DNA from: Aegilops tauschii subsp. strangulata | Taxonomy: Eukaryota; Streptophyta; Magnoliopsida; Poales; Poaceae | Reading direction: 5' to 3' | Assembly (NCBI RefSeq): GCF_002575655.3 | Contig: NC_053037.3 | Span: 448,477,793 to 448,541,792 of the forward strand | Length of the DNA: 64,000 nucleotides | Part shown: positions 34,501 to 46,400 of the stretch, one piece after another | How the letters are laid out: every line of letters starts with the position of its first letter | How positions within the stretch are numbered: position 1 is the stretch's first letter | Notes under the pieces: generated by a model | Databases searched by the model: none | The model's input: only the letters and a program-made list of their open reading frames with translations | Told to the model about the DNA's origin: nothing | Program-made: the position numbers and the translations under genes

Positions 34501-36612
34501 ATACAATCATTATACATAAATTAAACATATATCACCAGTATTTGTATTCAGTATACAAGCGCTGCCTTCTGTAATTATCGTTATAAAGCCATAAATATGC
34601 ATCAATTTGACTTAAGATTTTGGCCAAGCTGGGTTGCCTGGCTCCTGTGCTTACCCCTACGTTCTCGATTGTTCGGCTAGGTGGTAAAGAGAGCACCTCT
34701 GTGATTGTTACTACCAGGTCATCCGAGTAAGTACCTCAGACTGGGTGAAGCCGAAAGCTAGCAATCTTAAAGGATCACATTGGTCGGCAACGACGGAAGT
34801 GAAAATTTTGGTTTACTAACACCATAGAGTTCGGGAACTTTCGCCGAACTAAATCCTCAATATTTTTCTCCCGCATTGATCGGAGGTGAGGTTTCATGAT
34901 CATGGTCGACATGACAACCCAAAGAAAGGAACCTGTAGCGGGACTATTTTCTTTGGAAGATGTTTCTTACGTTATAAAGTAATATAACATATCCCTCTGC
35001 GTAGCTTTGTTTATAGAATCATATGGCCGGATTGCCTTGTTTTCCATAAATCTTTGCCCTTATCACGGCTATATAAAGTAGGAAAACACTCCTCGGCTAC
35101 TGGCCGAAAAGGTTGAAGCCAATGGTCGGTCAACAAAGTTTTGTACAATGCAGATCTGAGCATTAATGATGTAAAGTACTTGGGTACATAGAATCATTAC
35201 ACATACATTGCGAGCAAAAATCAATTTTTTCGCAGCCAATCTTTTAAAGAGTCAATGGCACAGTCTCTTTGAGACACCTGAGCAGCTAACACAACGCTCT
35301 CATAGTTCCTTATTGGCATTAATTTCCTATCTATTGAGCTCCTTGAGGCCTATATTGGCGAGTTCAGCTTTCGTTAGCTCAAACTCCTTTATGAGATCTT
35401 CATTCCCTTTCCGAGAAGTTTGTGTTAAACACAAACAATTTTTTTCTATCAAATGGATATCGATCCTTAATTCGGTCACCCGTGCCCACATTAAGGCTAG
35501 GGGGCTACTGGGCATTGTGCTCATTATTTATAAATATTAAAAAGGGCACATCGATCCCCTGATCTGGTGTTGCTACCCGACCAGTGTCTCGGGGGCTACT
35601 GCATTGCCTATTCAATGCAGAAAGTTCAAAGTGCCAAGTGTCCGGCTTGACCGAACTTTGGGTAAACATGTCTTCGGATAACAATAGGTACCATTTGGAC
35701 CTATCCGGCGTCAAGCTAATATATTGCGGCAACTTCTCAAGACCCTCTCTCAAGGGCCCGTTCGCCGATCACTATTATCTCTAATATATTACACTGCGTT
35801 TTCTATCCCTACGTATGCTACCAAGCTAGGAGTTGATCCTCAGGCCGATTTCGCGCATCGACCTGAGTCTCAGGGGCTACAGGGATCATCGGTTTTATGT
35901 TTTCCTTCAGGCGCATCTCGGGTTTTAGGCCGACACACACCTTGAGGGCTACTGGCTATACATCTTGTCAGCAAATAAATCTACGCACATCGGAAATAAA
36001 ATCCGTAAACAATCAGCCCAAGCCCGAGGTGGTGCATCACCTCGAAAGCAATCCGGCATAAATCTCGGATTCGAATGGCTGGCTCCATAGAGGGCATTTC
36101 TGGCATTAAGCTCGGCTAAACTCCTTCAACTTTTTTGAACCAAGGTGATCTTTGACACCTCGGACACAGTCCGGCGCTGGAGCTCGGATACAGTCCGGCG
36201 TTGGAGATCGGATACAGTCCGACGTTGGAGATTGGATATAGTCCGGCGTTGGAGCTTGGATATAATCCAGCGTTGGAGCTCGGAAGCGGTCCGGCGTTTG
36301 TGCTCGACTACAAAAGATACCTCGAATACAGTCCGGCGTTGGAGCTCGGATGTGACAAGACACCGCCGCACGGCAAACACTTCAAAACCGAGGTGTGGCA
36401 TAAAATGTAACAAGGCATTGATAAAGGCCGAGAACTTAAGAGGGCTCCTCGGATACCCGACGAGTAAACTTTTCGAATTCACTTCGGCGATCCTCAAGAT
36501 CGAAGATGAGAAGATTTGTTGAACCAGTTTTCAAGACCGATGACCGAAGATGAAGAACAGTTTGGAAGAATCGAGGAGCGTCCCCAACTTGAAGACCGGT
36601 TCAGGGGGCTAC
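31523..36612. other. Non-coding interior of the LARD-like element
   Basis: It contains a diverged direct repeat of about 150 bp (34010-34155 and 34625-34770, core GCTGGGTTGCCTGGCTCC and CAGACTGGGTGAAGCCGA). The downstream phrases around 'atggccgattgcc' and 'cttcggtacatacaatcattacaca' also recur (34340/35020, 34495/35175). The sequence is rich in 'ttcggc' and 'gccgaa' words. No ORF has a recognisable domain. Confidence 0.7.
36165..36355 (+). repeat. Tandem array of 24-bp CAGTCCGGCGTTGGAGCTCG units
   Basis: About seven copies of (C/A)(A/G)GTCCGGCG(T/C)TGGAG(C/A)T(C/T)GGATA occur, one separated by an unrelated spacer. The array is near the 3' end of the LARD interior. Confidence 0.75.
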
Positions 36613-37123
36613 GGGCGGTGTCCTGGACTAGGAGGTACTCACCACGTCGTCTCCCGATTAGTTGGATTGGGCGGAGGACCCCACGGCCGAATACTTAGGG
36701 GCCAGTTCGGACTGCCGATGACATGTGCAACGAAGATTCCACAAGACTTGGTGATCAAGACAAGGACTCCTCTCCACCGGCGTATTCGGCTAGGACTCCT
36801 ATAACCCTAGGCCTCTGGTGCATTATATAAGCCGAGGCCAGACTAGTCGATACGGAGATGATATATGCTAGATCATTATGATATACACATGACCATAGTC
36901 ATACAGGCTAGACTTCTAGGGTTTAGCCATCACGATCTCGTGGTAGATCAACTCTTGTAATACTCATATTCATCAAGATAAATCAAGACGGAAGGAGGGT
37001 ATTACCTCCATAGAGAGGGCCCGAACCTAGGTAAACATCATGTCCCCCGTCTCCTGTTACCATCGATTCTAGACGCACAGTCCGGGACCCCCTACCCGAG
37101 ATCCGCCGGTTTTGACACCGACA
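36613..37123 (+). repeat. 3' LTR of the LARD-like element
   Basis: The 511-bp LTR aligns along its whole length with 31011-31522 and ends TTTTGACACCGACA. The terminal TG has become GG. A TATA box (CATTATATAAGCC) lies near 36823. Confidence 0.9.
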
Positions 37124-37261
37124 CAGAGCGCCCGCACGCTCCGCGTGAATGAGTAGCTGGAAACCGAGCACAACCACGGTGCGGAGACACACGTCGGCAG
37201 CTACGGCTAGTTCGCGCCGGCAGCCAAAGACGACGAGGCCGTCTCGTTCCGCGAGCAGTGA

Positions 37262-39700
37262 TAGTTTTTCTTTATGTTGTTGTTTTTCTGGATCTTTTGC
37301 TGTGTAAAAACATATATTGTTATGCAAGTCGCCTGACTTGGGTCAGTCTACCATTTCAGGCGGTTGGATGAATATCCTACGTCTCCTAACCCTTCTTCCT
37401 CACCTCTTCTTCTTCCCCAACAGACCACCGCATGGGCCGTACGGATACTCCCCAACATGCAGTTGGATAAACATACTATATGAACGAAAATTATGTGCCA
37501 GCGGTAGGATGGCTGAGTTTGGTTTGTTCACATGCGATAGCACCTGTCAGTGAGGGTGCGTTCCCTTGGTTGGGTTTGCGGTGTGCAGGAGCGACTGTGC
37601 AAGTGAGGGTGCGGTGCGACCGCGGCGTGCAGGAGCGACCGTGTGAGGGTGCGGTGCAACCGCGACAACCGTGCGCAAGTGTACCTCCTTTTCATTTTGA
37701 AAACTTTAGGCAAGCTTGGCAAAAATGTGTGGCGAAGTATGGCAATGCAAGGCCTAGACCCAAACAGGATAAGTACGTAGTACTACGTACTAGGAGTACT
37801 AGTGTTAAAAAAGAAAGGCGGGGTTTTCCTTCGCGGGATTAATCGATACAAATCCTCGTTCACGTGTCAATTAATGCATATTTTTTCCTCCTAAGCCCAA
37901 AGAGCTAACCATCTCACTCCTCATCGCTTGATTAATGCAGCGCCATGCAAACCAACCTTCTCACTTCCGCATGCATGCAGGGGATATTAATGTCCTTGGT
38001 TGCTAGTACGAGGCAAGCCCCATCAATTTTGCCTCGATTAGTGTTAGTGGCCTTTTGCAAATTGTAATTTTGATATACTGGCCTTGTTACAAAAAAATGG
38101 AGGTAGTAACTATATTTGACTTCCTTCCCCATTGCGGTGACGTCGACGGTATCTCGAACGTTGTGGTTTGGCGAAGTGTGTTCGACGGAGAACACCATTG
38201 AGGGAGACCACGGTAAGTCGTTCGCAAGTGCCGCCTGCAAGCCGAGACAAGCACCTTATTTGCATCCAGGAAGTCCGTTGAACCAAAGGACACGTAAATG
38301 TACTAGTACTACTCGTACACAATAGCGTCGTCCGTCCAGCTTAGTGCGGTGAGATGGTTTCTCGAAGAAGACTATGGAGAAGCGGAGTCAGCGAAGAGTG
38401 AAATGATGGTTGCTTCGTCCGTGCTTTGTGATTTGATGCCTCATTGCTTTGTGATTTGTGATAGAAGGGATAGGGGAGTAGACTCTGTCCTCTATACTGT
38501 ACATGCGTCCAAGCACGGGAGAAAGAGGAGAGACGTTGCATTTTTCTGTTCCTTCAATCAATCAATCAGGGAGCTTCGGTTCCATCCTTTTGGCTTTGGC
38601 AACACCGTCCACAATGGTTCCCACGATGCCAAAACCTATTTTGACATTTGGCTACACATTGTGGATGCCCTTAACCGTACCACTTGGTTTTGCTCCTGTG
38701 TGCTATCTATACAACTCTCAATTATATTGATCTAAAAAATTATGGAATCAAGATTAGTAAAAAGGAGGTGATTTTGCCGCGCGGATGGCGGGGAGGTTTT
38801 TTATTTTTAGAGGACGTTGTCCTGGCAGTTTGCTAACATGCGGTCCCATGTGTCAGTGCTTTACCAAGCCGATCCGCTTCCCACATGAGGCAGAACAACG
38901 GCAGAAGCAACACGTGGTTAACTTGATGAAGATGAGGGAGAAGCGGATTCAGCAACGAGTGAAATGATGGTTGCTTCGTACCTCCAACTTCTTTTTTTAG
39001 CATTATTACTTCGTCCCTCCAACTTAACTGCGGGAAAGGTGCAGCTTTGTGATCTGACGCCTCATTGCTCATTACTACGTCGGGGCCATGACTGGGTGCT
39101 TCACCCCAGCTGCTCTACACTGTATTCTGGTATGGCACGTGGAAACGGTAGCTTGATGCCCCACATGTCGGCGAAAGGGACTAGAAGATTTATGAAAGCG
39201 AGCGCTCCACTCTTACGACGAAGGAGTACACGACACGACGGCCGAGTGAACTGTCACTTGTACTGTATATAGTACTATAGTTTTGCTGTTTCGCACGATC
39301 CACCGATACAAACCCGATTAAACAGGAAAGGGCGGGATTTTCCCGCACGGTATATGATACTGGCCATACATTTCAAAGGCAATTCTAATGTATGCAAACT
39401 GAATAATTAAGTAACAATATGATATCTACTAAAACTAAAAACACATATGATTTCTTGTGTTAGAGTGTAGTAGTAGTGCTGTACTGCATAGTTGTTAGAT
39501 GTAACATGCGAGAACGTGTAGAGATGTAGTTTGGGAGGGCCTACAGAGAGAAAAGTGTAATACGTTCGCCGAACTTCAGAATAAGCTGATTACGGTCAGT
39601 ATATACGTTTTGTGGTGATTATCCGGTCACTTGCTCATGGTTCAGAATCGGATAGCACTCTGTTGACCGGCCAAATAGTCTGCATGGCACCATGTTGACT
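37262..39700. other. Region with diverged segmental duplications, no supported gene
   Basis: 37520-37690 repeats the promoter-like block of 26395-26560, with extra internal copies of 'gtgcggtgc(g/a)accgcg'. 38380-38520 and 38935-39125 are diverged copies of each other (GAGAAGCGGA, then AGCGA(A/G)GAGTGAAATGATGGTTGCTTCGT, then the 'gcctcattgc' block). Short open frames lack recognisable domains. Confidence 0.45.
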
Positions 39701-39834
39701 AGTTAAATTTACCACGTTCCTTGTGGGTCCCACCTATCAGTTCGCATAGGGAAAAGGTCAGATAAACATAAATTTATGCAGGCGCGACAAGACTCCACCC
39801 CGTGCGCGGGAATCACCTGGTTGTATGTGTCTGT

Positions 39835-40070
39835 CAGGGCCTGATGTGTGCGCATGCATGTGTAGGTTGAGCACTTGAGCGTGAGAGTTTGTGTTGGTCG
39901 TGCGGTGTACTGGTGTGTGCATGCATGCGTGCATGAGTGCGTGTGAGTGTTGCGTGCGTGCGTGGTTGCGTGTGTACGTGTGAGAGTTGCGTGCGTGCGT
40001 GGGTGCATGTGTTCGTGTGAGTGTTGCGTGCATGCAGTTCGTGTGCATGCGTGCGTGTGTGTATAATCAC
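39835..40070. repeat. Alternating purine-pyrimidine GT/GC-rich tract
   Basis: About 235 bp are dominated by TGCGTGCGTG, TGTGTGCATG and similar steps with little else. It is a compound microsatellite. Long His/Thr/Ala-rich frames on the minus strand are by-products. Confidence 0.75.
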
Positions 40071-40202
40071 CACATCAGCTCCTGTGTGTTAAAACAAACG
40101 GCTCAGCATACCAATACAAGGCCACCTTGTCCGCTGTGCCCGCGGTCATGACTTCGAACCACCGTCCAATATTTTTTTGTCGTTTGTTTTCATTCTTACT
40201 AC

Positions 40203-40680
40203 CAAGATGCCCGTGCGATGCACGTAACATCAAGATGCATTTGTATGACTAGTTTATCTTGTGAGAGAAAAGGATGAGCGAGGGAATGCCTTATTTGCAA
40301 ATGTGGAGAGGTGTGTGGGTACATCTTAGGCAAAATTGTCATAGTTTCTTTCCTATCCGTCAGATATAAATCGGACGGCCTATATTGTAGGATGGCAGGC
40401 ACACCATCATCACCAACTCTGTTTTTTATAAGAGTGTATTTTATCCCTACTCTTATAAAAAGCATAGTCGGTGATGATCGTGTGCCTGCCATCCTGCAAT
40501 ATAGGCCGTCCGATCTATATCTGACGGATAGGAAGGAAACTATGGCAATTTTGCAAAAAGATACCCACACCCCTCTCCACACTTGCAAATAAGGCCATCC
40601 CTTGTTCATCCTTTTCTCCCACAAGATAAACTACTCATACAAATACATCTTGATGTTCCGTGCAACGCATGGGCATCTTG
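40203..40680. mobile_element. Near-perfect inverted-repeat (foldback) transposon, TSD cta
   Basis: The termini CAAGATGCCCGTGCGATG and CAACGCATGGGCATCTTG are inverted repeats that extend inwards for about 235 bp each with few mismatches, meeting near 40440 at a short loop (TTATAAGAGT...ACTCTTATAA). CTA flanks both sides (40199-40201, plus one extra base, and 40681-40683). There is no coding capacity. It may be a Mutator-like or unclassified foldback MITE. Confidence 0.8.
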
Positions 40681-40683
40681 CTA

Positions 40684-42781
40684 GTATTTTATCAGAGTGT
40701 AGATGTAGAGTAGATACAAGCCGACAGGTGGGCCCGATGGTAGTGAGATAATGTGATGCAACACTAGAGGTGCCACGTGGAGCGTTTCACTGGTCAACTA
40801 GTTGTGTCTTGAGCAAATACAGAGTTGTACGGTGAGCCCGTGACTGTATAATAACCACAAAACATAAATGGTGACCGTAATGAGTGGATTCTGAAGTCCA
40901 ATGTATGTTTCGTGCTTTCTCTTCAAATACAATGATCATCACTATATATATCGCGAGAGAAAGATGAAACATGCGTGAATGTGCTGGGGGCTTACTTTTA
41001 GAGGACCTGGAGATAGTTTGTGTGCGTACCTGAAAGGGTGTAGAGGGGGGGAGTATGCGATGGAGAGAGAGATGCTCTTCGTTTCTCTTTATTATGACTA
41101 ACTTTATATATAGTATAAAAATATACAAATTCACAGTGCGGAATAAATATCATTGTGGGCACCATGCAATGCAAGCGTTCATACTCCTCCATATAACTTT
41201 GTAATGTTGTATATATGTAGAAATTCTAAAATATTTTTTTGGCCACACTTTATTCAAAAGGAATGTTGTATGTGAAATAAACGTGAAGAGAGGGCTTTTT
41301 AGATCAATGGGGTACGTGATGTAACATGTGTGAATGTGTAGTTGATGCATTTGGCAGGGCCTAGAGAGGTATGTGTGTGTATTACGTATTCGAGAGAGGC
41401 ATGGATAGAGGGGCCGACAGGGGGGCGTGGGAGAGATAGCACGAGAAATGAGAGTGGCCTAGAGAGAGAGAGAGACGAATATGACGTCACGGCGAGAGAT
41501 TCCCTTGAGTGTGTATATGCAAGGGGGAGTGGATAGAGGCACTAGGAGAATATATTTTTTATCTGTGGTGTCTGTGTTGGTATGTGTGGGTGTGAGAAGA
41601 TAACGAGACACGGGGGCAGAGGGTGTATCACCGCGTGAGGTCCGGTGGGTCGAGGTGAGGCCCTTCGTTCGGTTCCATCCCGCGCCACATTGGTCGGCCC
41701 GTGACGCATTTAGGGAGACCCATGGATGACTAGTCGTACAAGACAAAGATAGCATAATTGTGAAGGACTCTATGTCCACTGACAAAGCCGGCTAGGATTT
41801 GTAACCTTGGGTTCTCGGACTAAGGTAACCCCTTTATCTCTTATATTACTATTCATCCAACCTAACTTTAAGGGGCATCCTACAGAATGCTCTGCTAGAA
41901 TCATACTCGTCGATTAGGAAGAGAGGTGTGAGACAATGCGTGAGAGACATGCCTAAAGATAATGTGCATACACATGACACATAGGCATGTCTATGTATAT
42001 AGAAAGGGTCGATGGGGATTGTGCGTGTGTATGCTTCCGAGAGGAAGAGTGCTTGTGATAAAGGTTAGTGAAAACAGTCGTAAATGGTTACGAGAGGGAG
42101 GGAGGGTTATATCAAGAGCATGTGTGCGAGAAAGACACCTCGGGAGAGAGTGTGTGAGCATGTGTGAGAGACCACCGATGGAGAGTGAAACTACACGTAC
42201 AAGACTGCTGTACACATTGATTAAAGATATAAATTGTATCCAAATATTAGGATGGGATCATGATATTTGCAATTCGCGTAAGGAACGGTCATTGATCAAT
42301 CAGACATCTAGATTATATCGAATTTGAGCATGTCTATGTTATTATTCGACACAACTGATCCACATAGTTAGTATTTTGAACTCCAGACAATGCATCGCTT
42401 TAGCAATCGAATATAAACGTGAGTATAGTTCATGTTGTGTGTGTAAAGCACATTATACATACGAAAGTTACACAATGAACAATATAAATAGCTACGTATG
42501 AACTAGCATACATTTGAATTCAACTTAAGGTGGTTTTAAAAAATCGAATTCAACATGAAGTCCATTCAATTATTTGAATTTGATATCATGGCGTTTGTAA
42601 ATCATACCTAAATTATGGGGGCACCAATCTTTGCTCTGATTTTGTACATAATAGCATATGTAGTCGTGTACAAAATAGATTCTAATTTAGCTCCTCCATT
42701 CCAAAATAATCGTAGTTATATGATTTTCAAGTGTCAAAATTTCAAAAAGAAGCGGATAATTTAATAAGGTTTTCAAACATA
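40684..42781. other. AT-rich region without a supported gene
   Basis: It contains GA- and GT-rich stretches (41330-41480, 42000-42190), diverged repeats of 'gtgaatgtgtag...gcagggcctagagag' (compare 39500-39555, 40975 and 41330-41370), and a 'tcctccattccaaaataatcg' MITE-type end at 42692. Nothing coding is recognised. Confidence 0.4.
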
Positions 42782-43109
42782 CAACACTACTAGGAAAAGG
42801 CCTACTAGTGGCGCACCAGTTTTGCCTACTAATGGCGCACTACTGGTGCGCCACTAGTACCACGCCACTAGTATTTTTTACTAATGGCGCACCACTTGTG
42901 CGCAATTAGTATCTGGTATACTAATGGCGCACCAGGCAGTGCGCCATTAGTATAGGCCACGGTGCGCCATTAGTATGCCTCCCAGGGGGCCATATTTACC
43001 CATGTGCTTTGTCATACTAATGGCGCACTGCTGGGTGATGCGCCATTAGTATCCTTTGGCATACTAATGGCGCACGTTGTGGTGATGCGCCATTAGTATG
43101 TATATTAGG

Positions 43110-45745
43110 GATTTTTTTTTCTTTTCTGATATTTGCACAGATTACAAAATATATTATTGGACAGTCTAAACAGCACCACACAGCAACATCAGATTCATCG
43201 AATACAATAGAAGATTAGTCTCCGAATACAATTCATCATATTAGTCTCCGAATTCAAAAGACCGAACAAAGATAGAACATTACAAGTCTCGAGACCGCGA
43301 GTAGCGAGTTTGTCGAAAGTAATACTAATCCTAACAAGTCCTACTAATCATCATCATACAACTTCTACTCGTTATTAATAACAAGTCATACGATCATCAT
43401 CCTGATAGTCATCGAACCAACCCTACTTAATTGTTCTTAGCACATGATCATCAGTATTAGGCAGGACCTAAATACCCTATTTAAGGTAAAATAGCATAAA
43501 ACAATATAGACCCTGACTCTCCATTATGGAGAATGGAGATCATCCTGTCTCCAATTCTTGCGCGCGCTTCCTTTTGCTTCCAAGAACCTCCTTACGATTG
43601 TCCATACATTTTTTCCATTCTCTGATTAGCATGTCTCCACTTCTTCTAGAAATCCGGTATCTGCAAAATCATCACGACACGATGGTCGGAGACAAATCCC
43701 AGCAAACTAGCACCACAATGTGCCTCTACTTTCATATGGATGAAAAGGCCACAGACCATATGGTCCTCTGCTTTCATATGGACAAAAAGCAGCTCAACTT
43801 GTGTGAGCTTCCATTCCAGATCTAATAGGTCACCCAACAAAATCATCTCAACTTATACTGTGAGCAAACTACCTATTGAAGCAAAGGCAAATATCTCTGA
43901 AGTCTGAACTAAAGCACGGTTTCCTTGCTAATGATCCACAGTCCCACACTACTGAATGGGTTTTTGCAGAAACAAAACAGACATCACAGGAGAGAAGTGC
44001 CCGTGGACAAATCAGAATGGCATAAAAACATGACTGCATACATTAGGGCAGATGTGATTTTGGTACAGCTACACTACTGCAGGCTGCATATATTCAGTCA
44101 TTCTAAAATTTATTTTAGTCTACTACTAAAATTCAGCACTAGCATATCTTCAACACTCCAATTTCTTTCAGTTTTGGCAGTTTATTTCCAGCTTCAAAAT
44201 TTATGTGCCTCTGTATGTATGTGTGTGCTGTCTAGATGCCAGCCACAGATCACAGAAAAAATCTGGAGTCACCAAGCTGGCTAACAAACTCCCAAAGTCC
44301 ACTAGCAGATCCAAGATCTAATTCTATTACACACAACATAGTAATTTAAGAGAATTAGAATAAGGATAGTAGGAAATGAAAAAGAATTATGCCCAAAGAA
44401 CAATGGTAACAGCAAAATATTGAAACCTTTGGTAAGCATTATATTACAAAAAAACAAGATATGCAGTACTATACAATATCCATAACCAGAAAACAAGACA
44501 TGCATAGGCTATATTTGAAACAAGATATTCTGCCAATCTTAGTTAACTGAAACTATCTACAATTCATGTGTTCAAAAATTCAATTACATTCAGCTGTTGT
44601 GCAAAAACTATCCTCACTTTGCTTGAGCACTGCAAAATACATTTCCTATGCAGCAAGAGAAAGTTGTAAAGCAGGTGATCTCACCTGCAAGGCACCAGGG
44701 TTGAGAAGCAACACACAGATGCCTTCTTTTGGGAGGAAACAGCAGCCCAATTAGTAGTGCCTCATTGTTAAGGTGTTGTTCAAGCTTCTTATATGGATGA
44801 GATGGTATGATTTGTGGTCCTAGGAGATTTAGTTTGGGGGTCATAATCTCCAACCTCATCACAAAATACTACTACTACTGCTGCATATGATTCATGCCCT
44901 AAGCACAATATACTACTACTACTGCTGCATCATATCATAGGAAATAATTGCCACTGATATCATTCCAGCCTCTCAAGTGGAAGATGACCCAGCTAATTGA
45001 ATTTAGTTTCAGTAAAGCCAAATTAACTGAATTTTCAGTGAATTTAACAACAGGAATTTTCTTGTTGGCATAGAGAAACTTTAATTTCTCATAATTTATC
45101 AGCATGCTAGTCAACATCAAAGCTCTCCTTGTTTCGAAAGTAACTAGAACAACAATTGTGCAGACCTGGCAATTTTTTTGCACTGCAAATTCACACTGGC
45201 ATTGCAAATCGTCAGGTGTAGTACTGGCATTGCATTGCAAATTCACCATAATCCCTCATGACAGTTAGATGGAGTAGCACTCTTGATTAACAGGACAGGA
45301 ACATGGTGGCAGCACTGTTAGATGGAGTAGCAACTAACAGGTGTATCTAGACTTCGTGTACTCTTGATTGCAGTGACTTTGGTAGATGGTGTAGGTGGAT
45401 GAGCATACCTGCACTGGACGCAGGAGGGTAGGGCTGGAGCTCGCCCCGGTTCTGCTCGATGATGGAGTCCGTCCGATCCTGCAGAGAGATGGGAAGGTGG
45501 AGGAGTCAGGAGGGAATGGAGGGGAGGAGGGAGGTCGAGGTGGACGCCGGCGGGTCAGGAGGGATTTACCTGGCCGCCGCTCGATTTGGCGCGTGAAGAC
45601 GAGGTGGGGCGGCGGGTAGACGCGGGGGCGGCGGCGCGGGGGAGCTGCAGTGGTGGGGTGCGCGGGGGCGGCGGCGTCGTGGGTCAGGCCGGTGAGCGCG
45701 CGGGTGGACTGGCGAGGGAGAGGGAGGAATTAGCTAAGGGGGGAA
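43110..45745. other. Interior of the 4-kb CACTA
   Basis: AT-rich sequence at 43110-45380 is followed by a GC-rich 45390-45745. Short frames occur on both strands with no recognisable domain. It could be unrelated filler or the 3' part of a lost gene. Confidence 0.45.
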
Positions 45746-46129
45746 ACTTACTAATGGCGCACCCCGGAGCGGTGCGCCATTAGAATGTTTTTTTTACATA
45801 GCAATGGCGCACCCACGATGGGTGCGCCATTAGTAAAATAATTATATAGCAATGGCGCACCAGCCAGAGGTGCGCCATAAGTAATTTTTTTATTATTATT
45901 TTTTGTAGCATCTAATAATTTTTTAGAAAATGAATATGAATATGAAACAGTAATAATTTTTTACAAAAACAGTAATAATTTTTTAAAAATATCATCAAAT
46001 TTGTTATTTGAAAATATTTATGAATATGAAAAAATATCATCAAATTTATTATTTGAAAATATCATCAAATTTGTTATTTGAAAATATAATCAAATTTGTT
46101 TTTTTTGCAATTTTAGTTGCATTCATTTG

Positions 46130-46400
46130 TGACGGTGGAGCGGGCCGGGGAGGGTGCGGGGGGTCGGCGGCGGCGGTGGAGCGGGTCGGGGAGGGTGCGG
46201 TGGGTCGTCGGCGGCGGTGGAGCAGGGGAGCTAGGGTGCGGTGGGTCGTCGGCGATGGTGGAGCGGGGGAGGGTGCGGTGGGTCGTCGGCGGCGGTGGAG
46301 CAGGGAAGGGTGCGGTGGGTCGTCGGCGGCGGTGGAGCGGGGGAGGGTGCGGGGGGTCAGCAGCGGCGGCCGGTGGAGCGGGGTAGAGGGTGCGGGGGGT
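46130..46400 (+). repeat. GGTGCGGTGGGTCGTCGGCG tandem array
   Basis: Seven units of about 33-42 bp contain GGCGGCGGTGGAGCGGG and GGTGCGG(T/G)GGGTC. They lie in the right half of the 4-kb CACTA. The Gly/Arg-rich frames here reflect the repeat. Confidence 0.8.

Larger units (their letters stand above)
31011..37123 (+). mobile_element. Coding-free LTR retrotransposon (LARD-like), TSD cagag
   Basis: LTRs 31011-31522 and 36613-37123 are nearly identical. CAGAG flanks the element at 31006-31010 and 37124-37128. My hand comparison of the LTRs gives about 25 substitutions and one indel in about 511 bp. A primer-site-like TTGGTGCTTTCATTGAGAG follows the 5' LTR, and an AGGGGGCTACGG purine tract precedes the 3' LTR, whose first bases are mutated to GG. 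The 5.1-kb interior has no gag, protease, reverse transcriptase or integrase motif. It would depend on proteins from an autonomous relative. Confidence 0.9.
30331..37261 (+). pseudogene. Cargo gene with 31-residue repeats, split by an LTR element
   Basis: An ATG in good context (gccATGGTG, 30331) opens a frame beginning MVPRRITYYKMLTLERHAEI. From about 30640 come four roughly 31-residue units with the core (D/H)AA(A/T/L)IEALLQAE and DVLDLNRAA. Unit 2 has lost one base near 30776 (gcggaaCGG against gcggaaTCGG elsewhere), causing a TGA at 30794. A TAG at 30901 interrupts unit 4. The LTR element at 31011-37123 inserted in a codon after SSVQS. Joining across it recovers the frame (SARTLRVNE), with TAG at the next codon and another later, both at probable Gln positions, and the natural TGA at 37259-37261. 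The repeats are Ala/Glu/Leu-rich and helical. I do not recognise a family. It may be captured host sequence inside the CACTA or an unrecognised element gene. Confidence 0.55.

Noticed and set aside
36165..36355. Regular short repeats reminiscent of a CRISPR array
   Set aside because: The units are contiguous 24-bp tandem repeats with no unique spacers, in a plant LTR element.
39758..40073. His/Thr-rich minus-strand frames
   Set aside because: They are translations of the GT/GC-rich microsatellite and show no coding features.
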